Assembly (NCBI GenBank): GCA_934047225.1
Contig: CAKOHE010000111.1
Location: 1-64,000, forward strand
Direction of reading: 5' to 3'
Source: Ypsolopha sequella
Lineage: Eukaryota > Arthropoda > Insecta > Lepidoptera > Ypsolophidae
DNA: 64,000 bases
Shown piece after piece: positions 22,599 through 33,670 of the stretch. The number at the start of each line of letters is the position of its first letter. The stretch's first letter is position 1. A program made the position numbers and the translations under genes. The notes under the pieces were generated by a model. It made no database searches and was not told the origin of the DNA. It was given only the letters and a program-made list of their open reading frames with translations.

Positions 22599-23161
22599 CA
22601 GTGTTGCCAACCCTCTCTCATGATTACGCGCTAAATTGGGTATAAAAAGCGCTAAATTTGCAAGTTTTTAAGAAAAAAGCGCTAGATCCAGGAAAATAAG
22701 AAATGAAAGAAAAAATTAATTAACACATTTTTTATTAAAATACAGTACAAAATTTGGAGCAAAAGAGCAATGAATCTTTCCTGTCAGATTCTGAAGATGA
22801 AGATTGGGTTGCAAATTCTACAAATTTTCTACCCAATCTTCATCTTCAGAATCCGACAGTAAATAATATAATAATAATAATAATATTCATTTATTTCAGA
22901 TAAATTAATCCATATTTATAAATAAATTGCTAAAATACTATAATTTAAAAAGAATACAAAAAAAGTAAAGATTCATTGCTATTTTGCTAAGCAGAAGACG
23001 TGGAAGGTTCTGTCATCCAGTCCAGAAGGGGGTACAGTACACCAAACAAGACATCAAAAAAGCGCTAGATTGGGCGTCAGGCGTCAAATAAATTTATTAG
23101 GCGCTAACGAACCTAAAAAAGCGCTAGATCTAGCGCCGAAAGCGCCAAGTTGGCATCACTG
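22599..23161. mobile_element. Non-autonomous hAT element
   Basis: The terminal inverted repeats CAGTGTTGCCAAC (left) and CAGTGATGCCAAC (right, complement) fit hAT ends. The flanks AGGAAGAT (22,591-22,598) and AGGAAGAC (23,162-23,169) are an 8-bp target duplication with one mismatch. Subterminal GCGCTA motifs repeat near both ends, as expected for transposase binding. Inside, DSEDEDWVANSTNF-coding sequence near 22,790 is followed by its inverted copy near 22,835. It looks like the C-terminus of the parent transposase duplicated head-to-head. No transposase catalytic region remains. Confidence 0.85.
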
Positions 23162-23392
23162 AGGAAGACTGAGTTTTGTGACCCTGGCCTCTTTGAACAC
23201 ACACCTGAGCTCATGTTTTAAAACTTAAGAGAAACTTAACTTTACTAAACTTAAACTTAATTTGATACATTCTAAAATCCTTTATACATTCTAAATAATT
23301 CTAAATTATTTTTTAATTATATCTTTAATTGAGCACGTTTGTTTTTTTCTTCTTTCTAACAACGTGACAATCCCCTCGAAGTAACTCGGGGG

Positions 23393-23680
23393 AGAGTGAG
23401 AGGACAGCTCACAGGCCAAAAACCAGGAGGCCCACCATGCCTGGGACCGATGGATGGCGGTATATCCATCCCTAATAGCCGAGCCTTATATGAAACAAAC
23501 TGGTGACGGGCAGCAGCGTCACTGATGCGAGGGTTCTGGCACCGTGCTCACCAACTCGCCTGCCCAGCGTGTGTGAGTATGGGCAATTCTTCTAGGATGA
23601 CTGCCGGGATTGGCAAAGTCCTGGAAATGCTTATGTCCAGCAGTGGTTGATCTAGGCTGATGGATGGATGGAATGGATAT
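23393..23680 (+). mobile_element. LINE 3' end, probably RTE-type
   Basis: GC-richer sequence ends with ATGTCCAGCAGTGGTTGATC, then TAGGCTGATGGATGGATGGA. 'CCAGCAGTGG...TAGGCTGATGATG' is a signature I know from 3' ends of RTE-clade LINEs in Lepidoptera, which end in short tandem repeats instead of poly(A). No ORF remains. Confidence 0.55.
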
Positions 23681-23998
23681 TTTGGGTTACTTTAGGATCT
23701 GTCTTTCTATGGTTTAGCTCCAGAAGTGCTAGGGTGAGTTGAAATTTAGTTTTTAGGTGGAGAATTGATTTGGGAAAAACATGGGATGAAACGGCGCAAA
23801 TAAAAAAAAAGGTGTCCTTTCCTTTCAAATAATAATCTGTAAAATAGATCCGAGCCACGTTTTGGACTATGATCTTTTCTTTTACTAGCGAGGGTAGGTT
23901 ATTATACTATGTTGTATTATTAGTCGTCATCAGTCGTGCACAGTCGTGCTATCCGTGCGGGACGTTTATCTACTGCCACCGTCATAATGACCGACACA

Positions 23999-24424
23999 GT
24001 TAAGGCGATTACCGTCGCCAAATTAGCAGCTCGATGTTTGTATGTATGAATATCGACGGAAACGACATTGAAATAACGTTCAAATCAGTGCACAATGCGT
24101 GGTGGCTGTTACGACGCTCGCTGCGTCCTTGAAAGGGCAAAATAGGAGAAAATAATACTTTTCATATGGGCGTCATTGTTCGATTGAATAATTCTATGTT
24201 ATATTTATAGTTATCAAGTTTATCTATTTATCAAAGCATAAATGAATTAAATCACCTAAGCCGCTTAGGAGCAGTAAGAAATTCAAGCCAAAAAACACCA
24301 TTCAGTTGAAACAAATTTTCATATAGAAGTTTTATTGGTACGAAAAAGAAAAATGTTGCATATGTTGTCCTAGAGTTGATAATCCATAATACATTTTTTC
24401 AATATTTTTGGTTTGACCATAAAA
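23999..24424. repeat. Dispersed repeat, copy b (partner at 8,154-8,512)
   Basis: Collinear with copy a over about 360-420 bp, with a longer middle section here (TTCAAATCAGTGCACAATGC and a second short block near 24,140). It runs directly into a gag-like ORF, suggesting that the repeat is that element's 5' leader. Confidence 0.6.
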
Positions 24425-24966
24425 GAGGCATTAAGGGTATTAAGTATTAAGAGTATGAAGGGCCTTAAATGTTCGCGATGTGTAATTGTAATTGACGAAA
24501 TGCTGTCTTTTATGCAGAATAAACTGTCAGTGATTGACGACGATAGCCTGATACGTATCTGCGTGTCGGCTTTTAGTGCAGCGGACATCAAAAAGTCGAA
24601 AGCATTGCTTTTAGTGCAGCGGACATCAAAAAGTCGAAAGCATTGCTTTTAGTGCAGCGGACATCAAAAAGTCGAAAGCATTGCTTTTAGTGCAGCGGAC
24701 ATCAAAAAGTCGAAAGCATTGCTTTTAGTGCAGCGGACATCAAAAAGTCGAAAGCATTGCTTTTCGACTCAGTGCCGGCGCGAACAAAAAATATTGTGCG
24801 TAAACAAAGGGATAAAGAACATCGAGACGTAGCGAATATGATTGCCCTGTTCAAGTCGTCGGATCCTGATGTTATACCTATTTTCGTGGCCCGCCAACTT
24901 GAAAAGCTACCGCCAGTTACCTTTGATCATCTAGATGTGACCAAGCTTCTTAAGGTTAAACGATAG
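24413..24966 (+). pseudogene. Retroelement gag-like ORF1 disrupted by a 38-bp tandem expansion
   Basis: The N-terminal part (CSRCVIVIDEMLSFMQNKL... DDDSLIRICVSAFSAADIKK) and C-terminal part (LLFDSVPARTKNIVRKQ... PIFVARQLEKLPPVTFDHL) belong to one ORF1-like protein that I know from lepidopteran LINEs. They lie in different frames because five copies of a 38-bp unit lie between them. Four extra units add 152 bp, which is not a multiple of three. A stop at 24,964-24,966 ends the frame. Function in the parent element would be RNA binding or particle assembly (inference). Confidence 0.6.
24575..24764. repeat. 38-bp tandem repeat x 5
   Basis: AGTGCAGCGGACATCAAAAA recurs at 24,575, 24,613, 24,651, 24,689 and 24,727. 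The copies appear identical, so the expansion is young. It originated within coding sequence and shifted the frame. Confidence 0.95.
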
Positions 24967-27631
24967 TGCCAATTTCCATACAAAATTAATTAACCAAGAA
25001 CAGCTGAAGTACAAATTTTAGCTTGTATTTATCACTGTATTTTATTACATTTTAATACAAGAATGTCGCGAATTTAAATAAAAGTTATATTTTACAACAA
25101 TAATTGGGTTATTTTAGCTTTTAAAGTTCAGTTAAATGTCCATCATTTTACGTGTGTAGTTGTGGATGTCATACTATAAAACTGTTAGATGTGTGTGAAT
25201 ATGCTTTACGTGTGTGCGGTTTAACTACATGACGGTTTCGCATGATTAGATTGCGTACTAAATTGTACTTAAATTTCACGCCAATAAAAAATACTTCAAT
25301 AGCATAAGTGATATACTGTTGGACTACAAATTATAAGGTTCAGAGTTCGATTCCTGTCACATGAATTTATTTTGTTTTTGTTTTGTCTATTATTATTGAT
25401 TCCAGAATTGTAAATAAAAATAAAAATTATTTATTGGATTTATTCCTTCACTTGGGCCAAAATAAATTCCTTCGTGCCCAGCCGCTGTTCGTGCCTAATT
25501 AAAAACCGACAGATGAACAACAAAGTGATTTTACATATAAGGGTTCAGTTTTTCGCGATGAAATAATGAACCTTAAAAAGCCGGTCATGTGCAACTCAGA
25601 CTTGTGTACCTAGGGTTCCGTATTGAAAATAGTAGGTAGGTACTTAAAGTTTTGCCAGTAACTGATTGAGACAAAAAAAAGAATTGATTGCAAGTACATA
25701 CCCACCATTTATATTTACAAAAGAAAAAAAACCGCGGCTAAGTTTTTGATTAATAAAAAAAATATATTAAAAGAAAAAATGTTTTTTGTGAATTTCTTTA
25801 CCGCTACCTACATTTTTCCTGCAATCTTTGCAAAATAATCTATTATTGTGATTTATATTTTATTTTTTCACTAGCCTTTTGCCCGTAGCTCCGCCCACGT
25901 TTATTCAACTCTTTTCGAATAAATAAAATAAAATAAAAAAAACACAAAAAGTGACGTTGTCCTCGGAGATTACAATTTCCGGCTTCTTGCGTCCTAAACG
26001 AACGCTTTTCGTTCCGAGCTGTAAATAACGTTCACTAGGTAAGTATTCTCTCGTCAGGATAAATACTTACTTATCACGCTTTATTTCGCTTTATATCCTA
26101 TATCGTAACAGGGAGAAGGGTATTCGCAGATAAACAGGGCGGCAAATCGTTATCCACACGGGTGTTCAAATAGGTAGCGGCGAGCCTGGTTACCTGCAGC
26201 AGGGACAATCGTCTTTCATTCAAGCCGCCATTATCGAGCAATGTCGGCAAATATCAAAGGGACGGCACGCGCGGCCGGCGACGACTCTGTGTTGCCATAA
26301 ACATAGATTTATCTGTACTTTTAGGGATTTAGGAACATTTACAGAAAACAGATTGGACCAGTTATGTACGGAGAAACGAGTTTGTACGGAGGTTTTTTTA
26401 TTTAGCGCTAAAAGTTTTGGAAGAGATTCGGACGCTTCATAGAGGTAGGGACTTTAATTATCTTTTTTGTACCTAAATGTTAAATTTTAACATTATTTTC
26501 AGTTTGTTTGTTAAAAATAATCGCTAATCTTGATAGATTTCATAGTTATTTACTCGTATAAATATTGTTTCTATGGTACAGAATTTTTAGGTCAGTCAGA
26601 TTAATAAGTTTTTCGATTAATAAGTTTGTTTTTTACCAATAAATGAGTATGAGTATGGCAACACTAACTTCGTACGCTTTCGCTACGTTTGTTCGTTTTT
26701 GTATGTTTTTGTTTCCGATTGCAAAGGTTTTAGGTACTTACCACATTTTGGCTAGTAAGTAAGTAGGTAAGTAGTTACTATCTTTCAGCACGGACCCTAC
26801 ACAGACCTAATCCCTACTAACATTTTATTTTTCGGAATTCGTCATACTGATTACTTACTTACCAAGCCTTGTTCGGGATTGAGTTGTGGGTTTTTATAAT
26901 AATAAACTTGAAATAAAATTCTGGAGAATATTTGCACGACTGTATTGATTTGTAGGTAAGTAAGAAGAGAGACACACAGTTGTTACAATCAAACGCGTTC
27001 AGAACGGAGATATGTTGCTTGCGGAATTCATTAGGCGCTTAAACAAGCCTCGGGTATTAATTTATATAGGTATTATTTTATATTATAAGTAAATATATAT
27101 AAAGTAACTATGATTTATATGACCAAATTCATATTGGAGACCAGTTATGTAAAGTATCATAAATATTTTTTTTATCATATCAATGTTGGAGACACGATAA
27201 GTCGTCAAGATCAAGGTTCAATGACCCGTTTTACGAAATACGAAAAATATTTTTTGTTTTCCTATACAAACTCATCGCCTACCCCGCCCGACTCAGTATA
27301 GAAAGCCTAAATTGTATTTTCTGTATTTCACAGAAAGTCGGGTAATCGAACCTTGTTACTGATCTGATCAGTTATAAAGTTTCCAGTATGCATTTAGTCA
27401 TATAAAACAAAGTCACCTTAGTTATTAATGTTATTATACAGGCAAATTCATAATGAAGACCCGGTAAGTTCAGCGATTTATACAACAACAACATATCGTC
27501 ACGACATGAATCCCCGAGGGGGTGTCAGAGATGTTCCCGAGTGTGAACTATGAATTGCAAATCACAGAACACACTCGGTATACCCGAATTTCACCGAACA
27601 TTATTTTATATATTTAAGTATATATTTAAAC
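24967..27631. other. Long non-coding stretch
   Basis: No gene supported over 2.7 kb. Visible pieces: GTTCGATTCCTGTCA near 25,346, resembling a tRNA B box (possible SINE relic); CCCGTAGCTCCGCCCACG near 25,882, similar to a repeat end common in Lepidoptera; and a GC-rich block at 26,130-26,300 (GCACGCGCGGCCGGCGACG). A 63-codon ORF at 27,110-27,301 shows no domain. Confidence 0.4.
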
Positions 27632-27960
27632 TCCAAAACAATTAGATGAACGGGCCAACCAATAATCACCTCTGTAACAAGGCAATAAAGACTATTCGTC
27701 TCATTGGCTTGGGCAGTTTAATGATATTGCCGTACTTCGGGGACAAAAATACATGTTTTAGGGCATGCAGGTTTACCTCACAGTGTTTTCCTTCACCGTT
27801 CAGCAAGTGATAAGTAAGAACAAATACTATGCACATAATATGTCGTCCGACCGGGGATTGAATCTACTAAAACGTCTAAACTAATTAGACGAATGGCGAA
27901 GACTTTATCACCTTTTGACAGAGGCGATTATTAATTGGCCCATTTGTCTAATTGTCTTGG
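27632..27960. mobile_element. ~330-bp inverted-repeat element carrying a common lepidopteran repeat core
   Basis: CCAAAACAATTAGATGAACG...AATAATCACCTCTGT at the left mirrors ACAGAGGCGATTATTAATTG...AATTGTCTTGG at the right (about 45-bp arms). The interior has CAGGTTTACCTCACAGTGTT followed by TTCCTTCACCGTTC, a string very common in lepidopteran interspersed repeats. It supports the host assignment. No ORF. Confidence 0.55.
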
Positions 27961-28734
27961 ACGGATTATTGATCTCAAGCAAGACTGAGAGGACAGCGTT
28001 CTATCTGCCCCTAGACACCGCCACGAACTTTTTTTTTAATATCGCATATGTTATTGATCCGTAATACTGATTACTTACAAGCCGGTCTATGTACTTTTAC
28101 GCATTGTATTATGAAAATTAGAGTGCATTATGTTATGTTTATGTTGTTCAAGAACAACCCCGAGGAGAGTCTCCAGTATTAATTTGGCTACTCAAATATC
28201 AATCAGTCACCTTATTTAGCGAGATGGAGTCGTCCCAGTTACGACGAAGTTATGATAGGTTCTAACAGATGGCGCTAGTTTATTTAGTATTTTTAAAAAA
28301 ATTGCAGCATTCGTTCGTAAAATTTATTAGAGCTTCATTAGAGCTTTTTTATTTCTGTATGATTTTATAATGGATAAAAATGTGATAATACTCTTATTAT
28401 GCTTATATCATTGCATATATCAACAGCATTATTTATGTAAAATAATTTGTTTATTACCTGTAAATATTATGAATTTAGAAAAAAAAAGTTTGGTACATCA
28501 TCTCTCTCAATTCGCGGGTTTCTCCCATAATTCAATGTTATTTCCAATCTAAAAGTAGTTTGCTTGAAAGGATGTAATTGTAAGTACACCTTACATGATT
28601 CTTCAGAAAGTCACATCATCGAATAATTTTCTTGAATTTGATGGAAAATAATCATTTTGATGGATCAAATAAAAAAACAAGTAGGTAATTTTGAAATATT
28701 TCACAAAAATAGAAAAAGAAAACATTTGCAGTGA
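27961..28734. other. Non-coding stretch
   Basis: AT-rich. Contains an AGATGGCGCTAG motif near 28,268. A 60-codon ORF at 28,370-28,552 is unsupported. Confidence 0.4.
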
Positions 28735-28800
28735 CGTGGCATCGATCCTTGCTCGTGCAGATCGAAATTCCACGGGTGTAACCATTAGACCAATCAATCT
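28735..28800 (-). repeat. tRNA-like SINE head or tRNA pseudogene
   Basis: On the minus strand TGGTCTAATGGTTAC resembles an A box and GGATCGATGCC a B box at about the usual spacing. Stems do not pair well, so a functional tRNA is unlikely. Confidence 0.35.
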
Positions 28801-29087
28801 CTACAGCGCGGCTTGAAATTAACAATTATATTATATATAAATTCATTGTGTATGTGTGCTTGCATAGCTACGACAAAACAGCAAATTTTAAGATTGTTTG
28901 GGCCCGATGTAGAAACATACAACAGAAAATGACACAATTCTGCCTTTATAAAATAATTAACACATTAAAACTGTCGCATCATACAACGGAGCGAAATATT
29001 TTGTTTATTTACTATTTTTAAATACAAAAACCAAATTATAGTACCGCAGCGCCATCTATTGACAGGAAACTTAGAATCAGGCACTTG
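28801..29087. other. Last subtelomeric sequence before the telomere repeats
   Basis: AT-rich sequence with GCGCCATCTATTGACAGG (29,049-29,066) just before the first TTAGG. No gene. Confidence 0.5.
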
Positions 29088-29104
29088 TTAGGTTAGGTTA
29101 GGTT
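29088..29104 (+). repeat. First telomeric TTAGG tract (subtelomere/telomere boundary)
   Basis: TTAGGTTAGGTTAGGTT is the leftmost telomeric tract and the insertion site of the first SART-like element. From here to the window end nearly all unique-looking DNA is flanked by TTAGG. The G-rich strand is the plus strand, so the chromosome terminus is to the right. Confidence 0.9.
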
Positions 29105-29528
29105 CCCGTGGGAGATGCTGGTCTTCTATCGGGCGCGTCCCCAGGTGGCGGATAGGGGAATGCCTCCTAGATATAGGAGGTACCGGTTTATACGGCGCGG
29201 ACCAAAACCAGCAGGGGGGGAGTTGCTCTCTGCATTCCTCTGCTCATCAGAGGAAGCAGAAGATGCGACTGAGTGCGACGAGCTTGGCCAGTATAACAGC
29301 TGGCAGGCACGGGCTTCGGCCACCGTCGGACAACCCGTAAGCCCACACATGTGGGAATGGGGGCCTTTCTGCAAGGCCGTGAGAAAGAAAACCTCTATAA
29401 AACAATTACCCGAATCCCAAGGTTTCCCGTGCTGATGGGATGAATGGCTGGAAGGATTCCAGTCCCGAGCGGGAAGGGGGACCGTCCCCCTCTCAGAAAA
29501 GGCGATAGGATTATCGACAAAACCACCC

Positions 29529-30417
29529 ATGGGTGCGAATTGTAAAAATAAGCTACCCCAGGAGGGTACCGGCTTAGCCGGAGAATCCTTCCCTGAGCAT
29601 AGCTCGGGCTGCCCCTCGTATTCTGGGGGGGGGCAACAACCGCCGAAATATTGCAGGAGACAGTGACAGTGGAGAGAGCGTTAAATCGTTCCTCTCTATT
29701 TCGTCACAAATGTCGACAGCTTCGGATACTACGCGAAAGCGGAAGAAGACTTCAACGGCAAGTCAACGCGGAGGAAAAAAGAAGGTTTTGTTAACCGACG
29801 AGACTGAGTTCCTTGTTCCCTGCGAAAGGGGGACCATTGAATCCCGTTCCATGCGGACCTTACCAAGACCGGAGGACCTGGCAAGTTCCATGCAGGACTT
29901 GCAGACTGCCGAGTTGGCCAATCGCATCACCGAGCAGCTGGATGAGGTTGAAAAGGTAGCCATGACATCCGGCAACCTTAAAGGGGGATATGTTCGAAGT
30001 CTTCGAATTGCTGCTCGCACCTTGCGGGCGGCAACGTATGAACTGGAAAGAAGAACATTAGCCTCTGCTAATGTGGAGAGGTTGGAGCGGGAGAACTCAG
30101 AATTACGTTACCAACTCAGTGTCCTCACCACGCGCGTGGATGAGCTCTCCAAAGAGCAAAGTCGTCTGCATAGGGAAGGCAAGGAGGCTAATGCCGGGAA
30201 TGTCACCTCCATCACAAGCATTGAACGAGGACAAGAGCGGCTCACTCTTGACCAGATCGGCTCACTTATTGAGGCTAAGTTAAGTCGTTTTAGATCGGAG
30301 TTGTTCCCTGATAGGGTGCTCAGGCCCCCTTTAAAAGATGCAGCATCGGCTGTGACAGGAGCTGCTGTGGGTGCAGGCAGTCCGAATCAGTCGAAGAAGA
30401 AGGGTGGCCGACCGCTA
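29529..30417 (+). pseudogene. SART ORF1 (gag) remnant, copy 1
   Basis: ATG at 29,529 corresponds to the ORF1 start of the full copy, but a run of nine G at about 29,625 (eight in the intact copy) shifts the frame. From an internal ATG at 29,710 the gag frame is open: NLS-like RKRKK, conserved LPRPEDLASSMQDL, coiled coil, KKKGGRP. It is cut at 30,417 by the internal deletion. The zinc knuckles are lost. Confidence 0.8.
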
Positions 30418-33142
30418 GAGCGTGGGGGAACCCCTGGGACGACGCTAAGGGAGAGACGATACTGGAGTGGGCGGCGAGTCTCGACATCCGCCTACTTAAC
30501 CAGGGGGCGGTGCCAATCTGCGTGCGCTGGCAGGGGGAGTCGATCGTTGACTTGTCGTGGGCGACTTCCACTGCAGAGAGCATGGTGTCGGGATGGAGAG
30601 TTGTGGAAGAGATGGTCACCCTCTCTGACCATCGCCACATCTTTTTTGAGGTGGCAGTCCGATCTCTCGGTCCTTGTCTCAGGAGTCGCAGCCCTCCGAG
30701 GAGGTGGTCCCTGAGGCAAATGGACCGAGATAAGCTCAAAGCTGCTGCTGCCGTGGCAGCCTGGCCGGAGACTCCTGGTGATGAAGTTGACCTCAATCCT
30801 GAAGTTGAGGTGGCATGGTTTCGGGAATCCATGTCAATGGTTTGCGATGCTGCAATGCCCCGAGCCAAGCCAGTGGAGAAGAGGTCGATGTACTGGTGGT
30901 CGGAAGAGATTGCAGAAATGCGTGCGATCTGCTTGCGGTGCCGACGCCAGTACCTCAGAACCAGGAGAAGGCGACTTGCCACGGCAGAAGAAAGGGCGGT
31001 GACCTATGAGGAGTATCGGATTGCTACAAAGCACCTCCAGATTGCCATCACTGAGGCTAAGGCCCGGTCTTGGGCTGAACTTCTACGGGACCTGGACAAG
31101 GACCCATGGGGTCGACCATATAAGATGGTCATGGGGAAGCTGCGGCCCTGGGTTCCGCCTTTGACGGAAACCCTTGAACCGAATCTGGTAGACACAGTGG
31201 TCAACACTCTCTTCCCCAGAACCCAGGATGACCCTGTGCCCTTGACCCCCGTAGAACTGCCAATCTGGTCCGACGATCTGGAGGTATCAAAACCAGAGCT
31301 GACCTGTGCCGTCAAACGCCTAGCAGCGCGCAACACCGCCCCTGGCCCAGACGGTATCCCGGGTCGGGCATGGGTGCTCGCCATGGTGGAGCTAGGAGAC
31401 AGGCTAAGGCGGTTGTTTACAAGCTGTCTCCGCATTGGCCAGTTCCCACGCACCTGGAAGGAGGCCAGGCTGGTGCTTCTGGTGAAGGAGGGCAGAGATC
31501 CGGACTCTCCATCCGGTTACCGACCCATATGCCTCTTAGATGAAGTGGGCAAACTATTCGAAAGAATAATTGCCCACCGTCTAAACTCACATCTTGTGAG
31601 AGTGGGCCCCGACCTGTCTGACAGCCAGTTCGGCTTTCGACAGGGTCGATCAACATTGGACGCAATTCTCCGTGTTCGACACATGTCAAACCGGGTGGTC
31701 TCCCAGGGCGGGGTAGTGTTGGCGATCAGTTTAGACATAGTGAACGCTTTCAACTCCCTACCCTGGAGTGCGATCAGAAGGGCGTTGATAGATCACGATG
31801 TCCCTTCTTATCTGCAACGGATCATAGGGGCCTACCTGAGCGACAGGACAATTAAATATACGGGTCGAGACGGCTCAGTACACAGCAGGGAGGTGAACTG
31901 CGGCGTTCCCCAGGGGTCAGTGCTGGGTCCCTTGCTGTGGAACATAGCATATGACGCGGTGCTATGCGTCGGTCTACCCAAGGGTGTCACAGTCGTCTGT
32001 TACGCAGATGACACTCTCGTTCTGATCGAGGGTGACACCTTCGAGAATACCGTCCGAAGCGCCGAACTTGGTGTGGCCTGCATCGTGGACAAAATCCACG
32101 AGCTTGGGCTACGAGTGGCACCCCAGAAGACCGAGGCTATATGGTTCCACAAGCTTCCTCGAAGCCTGGAACCTCCCAGCCTTTCGGTATGTGTCGGCTC
32201 GACTCAGGTCCAGATTGGAAGGTACATGAAGTACCTTGGCCTCATCGTCGACAGCCGTTGGGGGTTTGAGGAGCACTTCAGCCGTCAAGTCCTTCGGATT
32301 CAGAAGGTAGCCGGTGCACTTCACCGACTGCTGCCTAATCTCGGGGGGCCCAGGGAGGAAGTTCGCCGTCTGTACGCGATGGTAGTGCGGTCTATTGCTC
32401 TCAACGGAGCTCCCGTATGGTCCGCAAGACTGGGAATCAGGCGTTGCAGAACTATGTTCTATAGTGTGCAGCGCAAGATGGCAATGCGGATCGCCCGCGG
32501 ATATCGCACGATATCGTTCCAGGCGGCGACGCTCCTCGCGCGTTTTCCACCGCTTGATATCCTGGCCAATATGGATGAGAGGGTATTTGCCTCAAGTCGT
32601 GGCATCGACTGTGGTGGTGAAAATGCGCCCCAAGAGCCGCTGGAGAGGGTGACGCAGCGGGAACATGGCACGATAGGCTACATGAGCCGCAAAGTGCCAG
32701 ACAGCGCGTAGTTGGTGCAATACTGCCCAATTTCTGGACGTGGATGATGCGAGGCTTCGGACGAGTCACGTACCGGATGACGCAAGTGCTCACAGGGCAT
32801 GGCTGCTTCGGTGAGTATCTGTGTCGAATCGGACGTGAAGAGACGGCCCAGTGTCACCATTGTGATGGTGATCTGGACTCGGCGCAGCACACGCTCGAAG
32901 AGTGCCCTGCCTGGGACTCCGAGCGGCAGGACCTGGTAAGTCAGGTTGGGCAGGACCTCTCTCCACCGGCGTTAGTCAATTCTATGCTGACAGGGGAGAG
33001 TTCATGGGAAGCCGTTACCAGGTTCTGCGAGAGCGTAATGGTGCAGAAAGAGGAGGCTGAGCGGGAGAGAGAGAGGGCCAATCCCGCTCAAAGGAGGAGG
33101 CACCGAGGAGGAAGAGGTGACCACCTCCATACCGCCCAGTAG
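30418..33142 (+). pseudogene. SART ORF2 (endonuclease/RT) remnant, copy 1
   Basis: The frame resumes after the deletion within the endonuclease (just past GDFNAH). It keeps SDHRHIFFE, the RT palm (SLDIVNAFNS, GVPQGSVLGPLL, CYADDTLVL) and thumb. A 19-bp deletion at about 32,666 shifts the frame, giving a premature end at 32,711. The CCHC tail (CHHCDGDLDSAQHTLEEC) continues in another frame to 33,142. The RT domain itself has no stops, but the protein lacks the N-terminal endonuclease. Confidence 0.85.
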
Positions 33143-33540
33143 TTCGGGCATAGAATAAGACTACGGTATCCCCTGCCTGTCGTAAAAGGCGACTAAAAGG
33201 GGCTCCCGAGCTGCAGATGCGTGGAGCGGGGGCCCCTCGTATCTACTAAACAGCTCCGGGAGGATGGCAGCACGATGTGGTCTCGTGCTGCCTTGGCACC
33301 GAGAGGGTGCAAGGGGAAGCAATACTCAGCTTCCCCAGGGAGGGCCGCAGACGCGGCGTTGCGCCAGAGGGGCACCGGTGCGTTCCACAGGAGATCCCGG
33401 AGCCCCTTGATTGGCGTGGAGGAAGGCCACCATGGGGTTTTAGCCGGTAAGAGTCCGGCATAACCTCTCCCGCTCCCCCAAGCCGGAAGGTATCCATGAA
33501 GGATTTCCCCATGTAAAAAAAAAAAAAAAAAAAAAAAAAA

Positions 33541-33637
33541 GGTTAGGTTAGGTTAGGTTAGGTTTTTTTTAGGATCTGTTTTATTCAGCTGCTTTTAATT
33601 TTGCAGTCATCATTTGTATCTGACATTTAGGTTAGGT

Positions 33638-33670
<33 letters not shown>

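Larger units (their letters stand above)
29105..33540 (+). mobile_element. SART-like telomeric retrotransposon, internally deleted copy 1
   Basis: The 5' end CCCGTGGGAGATGC directly follows GGTT, and the 3' end is a 25-base poly(A) followed by GGTTAGG. Against the full copy at 53,335, a stretch equal to 54,634-56,040 (about 1.4 kb: rest of ORF1 plus start of ORF2) is missing at position 30,417. A 19-bp deletion lies near 32,666. It has a 12-bp coding insertion (Ser-Arg-Leu-His) shared with copy 2, so copies 1 and 2 belong to one subfamily. Not autonomous. Confidence 0.9.

Noticed and set aside
29126..29530. 134-codon minus-strand ORF in the SART 5' UTR
   Set aside because: It is antisense to the element and not retained at the same length in the other copies.
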